DNA of 50,494 nt, taken from positions 5,728 through 56,221 of the forward strand of contig NZ_JAJFAU010000011.1 of NCBI RefSeq assembly GCF_022614595.1, given 5' to 3'. The notes beneath the pieces are model-generated. The model made no database searches. It was given only the letters and a program-made list of their open reading frames with translations, and was not told the DNA's origin. The translations under genes were made by a program, and so were the position numbers. Shown here in pieces: positions 48,720 to 50,494 of this stretch (its first letter is position 1; the number at the start of each line of letters is the position of its first letter). Source of the stretch: Streptomyces sp. CNQ085 (GTDB lineage Bacteria; Actinomycetota; Actinomycetes; Streptomycetales; Streptomycetaceae).

Positions 48720-48745
48720 GCGGGTGAGCACATATGCTCACCCGC
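48720..48745. promoter_or_regulatory. Palindromic operator over the -10 box of the deaminase-fold gene
   Basis: GCGGGTGAGCA (48720-48730) and TGCTCACCCGC (48735-48745) are exact inverted repeats around CATA. TATGCT (48733-48738) inside it is a -10 box 7 nt before the ATG at 48746, so the transcript should be leaderless and a protein bound to the palindrome would cover the polymerase contact. The repeat ends at the base before the start codon. Confidence 0.65.
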
Positions 48746-49099
48746 ATGAGCGAAGCCGCCGATCTGGATCCCGAAGACCGCAAGATCGTCACCCTCGCGC
48801 GCAGCGCGCGGGCCCGCAACGCCGTGCCCGAGGGTGCGGCCGTACGCGACGAGACCGGGCGCACGTACGTGGCCGGAACCGTCGCCCTGAAGTCGCTCCG
48901 GCTGAGCGCGCTGCGGACGGCCGTCGCGATGGCGGTGGCCTCCGGGGCCAAGTCCCTGGAGGCCGCGGCCGTGGTCTCCGAGGCGCCCGCCGTGCCCTCC
49001 GCGGACCTCGCCGCCGTCCACGACCTGGGCGGTCCGGCCACCCCGGTGCTGCTGGCCGGCCCCGACGGCGCGGTCCGCTCCACCGTCACCGCGGGCTGA
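48746..49099 (+). CDS. Cytidine-deaminase-fold protein without the catalytic residues
   Basis: A 117-residue protein. [20 protein letters not shown] and [17 protein letters not shown] align by eye with the cytidine deaminase core, PxGAAxxxxxGxxxxGxxVEN and CAERTAIxxAVSEG. Yet the VEN substrate motif reads VAL (46-48), the zinc-binding and catalytic CAE reads SAL (54-56), and the second zinc motif PCGxCRQ is absent. The fold is likely kept and the enzyme activity lost. From memory, Streptomyces genomes carry this gene next to era, so it is conserved and probably has another job, such as nucleoside or nucleotide sensing. Its start at 48746 lies at the edge of a palindrome. Confidence 0.75.
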   Translation: MSEAADLDPEDRKIVTLARSARARNAVPEGAAVRDETGRTYVAGTVALKSLRLSALRTAVAMAVASGAKSLEAAAVVSEAPAVPSADLAAVHDLGGPATPVLLAGPDGAVRSTVTAG

Positions 49100-49171
49100 A
49101 ACCGCCGGGCGGGGGGGGAGAGCGCGCCGGCCGGTACGGAGGCGCCCTGCGGATCGGGGAGAATGGCCACC

Positions 49172-50134
49172 ATGAGCGACCGTTCCCCCTCCCCCCGATC
49201 CGAGCAGCAGGCGGAACCCGCGCCGCACCGCGCGGGCTTCGCCTGCTTCGTCGGCCGCCCCAACGCGGGCAAGTCGACCCTCACCAACGCCCTGGTGGGA
49301 ACGAAGGTCGCGATCACCTCCAACCGCCCGCAGACCACCCGCCACACCGTGCGCGGCATCGTCCACCGCCCCGACGCGCAGCTCGTCCTGGTGGACACCC
49401 CCGGTCTGCACAAGCCGCGCACCCTGCTCGGCGAGCGTCTCAACGACGTGGTGCGCACCACCTGGGCCGAGGTCGACGTGATCGGCTTCTGCCTGCCGGC
49501 CGACCAGAGGATCGGCCCCGGCGACCGCTTCATCGCGGGAGAGCTGGCGGCCCTGAAGCGCACCCCGAAGGTCGCGATCGTCACCAAGACCGACCTGGTG
49601 GACTCCAAAGCGCTGGCCGAGCAGCTCGTGGCCGTCGACCGGCTCGGCAAGGAGCTGGGCATCGAGTGGGCCGAGATCGTTCCGGTCTCCGCCACCGCGG
49701 GCGACCAGGTGGGCCTGCTGGCCGACCTGCTCGTGCCCCTCCTGCCCGAGGGCCCGCAGCTCTACCCGGACGGCGACCTCACCGACGAGCCCGAGCAGGT
49801 CATGGTCGCCGAGCTGATCCGCGAGGCGGCGCTGGAGGGGGTGCGCGACGAGCTGCCGCACTCCATCGCCGTGGTGGTGGAGGAGATGACGCCGCGCGAG
49901 GGACGCCCGGCGGACCGGCCGCTGCTGGACGTCCACGCCAACGTCTTCATCGAGCGCCCCAGCCAGAAGGGCATCGTCATCGGCCCCAAGGGCAGCCGGC
50001 TCAAGGAGGTCGGTACCAAGTCCCGCAAGCAGATCGAGGCGCTGCTGGGCACTCCCGTCTACCTCGACCTGCACGTCAAGGTCGCCAAGGACTGGCAGCG
50101 CGACCCCAAGCAGCTGCGCAGGCTCGGTTTCTAG
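49172..50134 (+). CDS. era: GTPase Era
   Basis: An essential GTPase that binds 16S rRNA near its 3' end and helps assemble the 30S subunit. The 320-residue protein has G1 GRPNAGKST near residue 23, NRPQTTRH (switch I), G3 DTPGLHKP, G4 TKTD near 136 and G5-like SATAG. The C-terminal KH domain includes [20 protein letters not shown] and ends [20 protein letters not shown] sequence. I prefer the ATG at 49172 to that at 49163, for which the GGGGAGA site would be too close. It stands with ybeY and phoH in a ribosome-maturation neighbourhood. Confidence 0.97.
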   Translation: MSDRSPSPRSEQQAEPAPHRAGFACFVGRPNAGKSTLTNALVGTKVAITSNRPQTTRHTVRGIVHRPDAQLVLVDTPGLHKPRTLLGERLNDVVRTTWAEVDVIGFCLPADQRIGPGDRFIAGELAALKRTPKVAIVTKTDLVDSKALAEQLVAVDRLGKELGIEWAEIVPVSATAGDQVGLLADLLVPLLPEGPQLYPDGDLTDEPEQVMVAELIREAALEGVRDELPHSIAVVVEEMTPREGRPADRPLLDVHANVFIERPSQKGIVIGPKGSRLKEVGTKSRKQIEALLGTPVYLDLHVKVAKDWQRDPKQLRRLGF

Positions 50135-50248
50135 GGCGCCGCTTCCGGGGCACGGCTTTCACGAGCGGGCCCCGGTCCCCGGTCCCTGTGCTCATTCATG
50201 TGAGTTCTCGCATACTGATACGCGCCGCCACGCACCGTCCGCCTCGGT

Positions 50249-50254
50249 TACGCT
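50249..50254 (+). promoter_or_regulatory. -10 box of the second leucine leader
   Basis: TACGCT lies 10 nt before the leader ATG at 50265. The leader would have an untranslated region of about 4 nt at most. Confidence 0.5.
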
Positions 50255-50264
50255 GACTCGCATC

Positions 50265-50312
50265 ATGCGTTTTGGGCTGCTTCTCCTTAGCTGCCGCGGT
50301 GAGGGCCTGTAG
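50265..50312 (+). CDS. Leucine-rich leader peptide (15 residues) before the last gene
   Basis: ATG at 50265 opens MRFGLLLLSCRGEGL and a TAG. Four consecutive leucine codons CTG CTT CTC CTT are a typical attenuation leader for leucine genes. Like the leuS leader, it has CTTAGC at the end of the leucine run and a GC/CGCG stretch after it. In S. coelicolor a leucine leader lies before leuA (from memory). It makes the downstream gene a candidate leucine-controlled gene. No U-rich terminator is obvious; GC-rich stems follow (CCCCCTCCCCGCGGAG) and TTCGAA repeats lie at about 50379-50397. Confidence 0.7.
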   Translation: MRFGLLLLSCRGEGL

Positions 50313-50426
50313 TCATACGGCCGACCCCCTCCCCGCGGAGTTCGGTGATGCCGTCGTCGGTCCCTTCGGGAAAGCGTTCGAAGAGCGTATTCGAAGCCCA
50401 TCGCCCTCCACAGGAGCCCAGTCCAC

Positions 50427-50494
50427 ATGAGCAGTGATTCCTCCCGCGTAGGCCGCCCCACGCCCGTCACCGCGGCCACGGTGGCACAGAAGCC
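50427..50494 (+). CDS. 5' end of a gene, cut by the window edge; possibly leucine biosynthesis
   Basis: ATG at 50427, with AGGAG about 10 nt upstream, opens SSDSSRVGRPTPVTAATVAQ and runs off the window after 22 codons. The visible residues are low-complexity and unassignable. The leucine-rich leader peptide upstream suggests 2-isopropylmalate synthase (leuA), but the N-terminus does not look like the usual LeuA start that I remember, so this is only a hypothesis from context. Confidence 0.5.
   Translation, partial: MSSDSSRVGRPTPVTAATVAQK

Noticed and set aside
50281..50295. TTCTCCTTAGCT shared by the second leucine leader and the 3' ends of both tRNA-Ala genes, as a possible attachment site
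   Set aside because: Only 12 nt, and in the leader the bases are explained by Leu codons followed by a conserved AGC. No integrase or flanking island is seen.
50192..50479. Minus-strand frame covering the second leucine leader
   Set aside because: It crosses the leader peptide and the start of the last gene, with Arg-rich random composition.

Overview
The window is a stretch of high-GC actinobacterial chromosome, almost certainly Streptomyces or a close relative. The evidence is a strong third-position G/C bias in nearly all genes, frequent GTG/TTG starts, many leaderless promoters with a TAnnnT box 6-8 nt before the start codon, and a gene order that matches the conserved Streptomyces core as I remember it (proB-proA ... 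nadD-LCP-rsfS ... leuS ... comEA-comEC-holA-rpsT-lepA ... hemW-hrcA-dnaJ ... phoH-ybeY-era). All homology calls rest on reading translated sequence and motifs; no alignment or database search was run.

Layout. 1-68 is a pure C tract, most likely an assembly artefact at a contig end. 95-2257 (minus) is a membrane-anchored CDP-glycerol glycerophosphotransferase-like protein of teichoic-acid type. 2400-3920 is an accessory patch: a small acidic ORF broken at a G10 tract, a mosaic of IS3- and IS30-type transposase remnants, a lower-GC glycine-rich reading frame that looks like the tail of a large secreted or polymorphic-toxin-type protein (broken by one base), and a small two-helix membrane protein. 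4028-7178 is proline synthesis (proB, a conserved small gene, proA). 7288-13214 is a cell-envelope block: two related single-pass membrane proteins that share a short motif, an M48 protease, a 54-residue membrane protein, nadD and a LytR-CpsA-Psr (LCP) protein with a Tyr/Gly-rich cytoplasmic arm. It is followed by rsfS and a histidine phosphatase.

14529-17128 holds two nearly identical tRNA-Ala(GGC) genes on either side of a zinc-ribbon protein and a GT87-type glycosyltransferase, then a leucine leader peptide and attenuator ahead of leuS. 20046-22724 encodes a GlcF/GlcD-like glycolate or lactate oxidase pair. 22973-30698 carries a membrane-anchored coiled-coil protein, DegV, ComEA, ComEC, a DinB-like protein and DNA polymerase III delta. 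rpsT and lepA diverge at 31.3 kb, and an acyl-CoA synthetase with a palindromic operator follows. A block of methyltransferase, HemW, DUF3097-like and MBL-fold genes lies on the minus strand. hrcA-dnaJ has a textbook CIRCE element. rsmE, a HIT protein, an RNase Z-like protein, a PfkB kinase, phoH, ybeY, a CorC-like protein, a degenerate cytidine-deaminase-fold protein and era follow on the plus strand. The window ends with a second leucine-rich leader peptide and the first 22 codons of the gene it probably controls.

Most of the window is housekeeping: translation and ribosome maturation (leuS, rpsT, lepA, rsfS, ybeY, era, rsmE), protein quality control (hrcA, dnaJ, M48), DNA handling (comEA, comEC, holA) and envelope building. 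The least ordinary points are the accessory patch at 2.4-3.9 kb, the paired envelope proteins and the divergent LCP protein, two separate leucine leader-peptide systems, and the catalytically dead-looking cytidine deaminase fold whose -10 box sits inside a palindrome.
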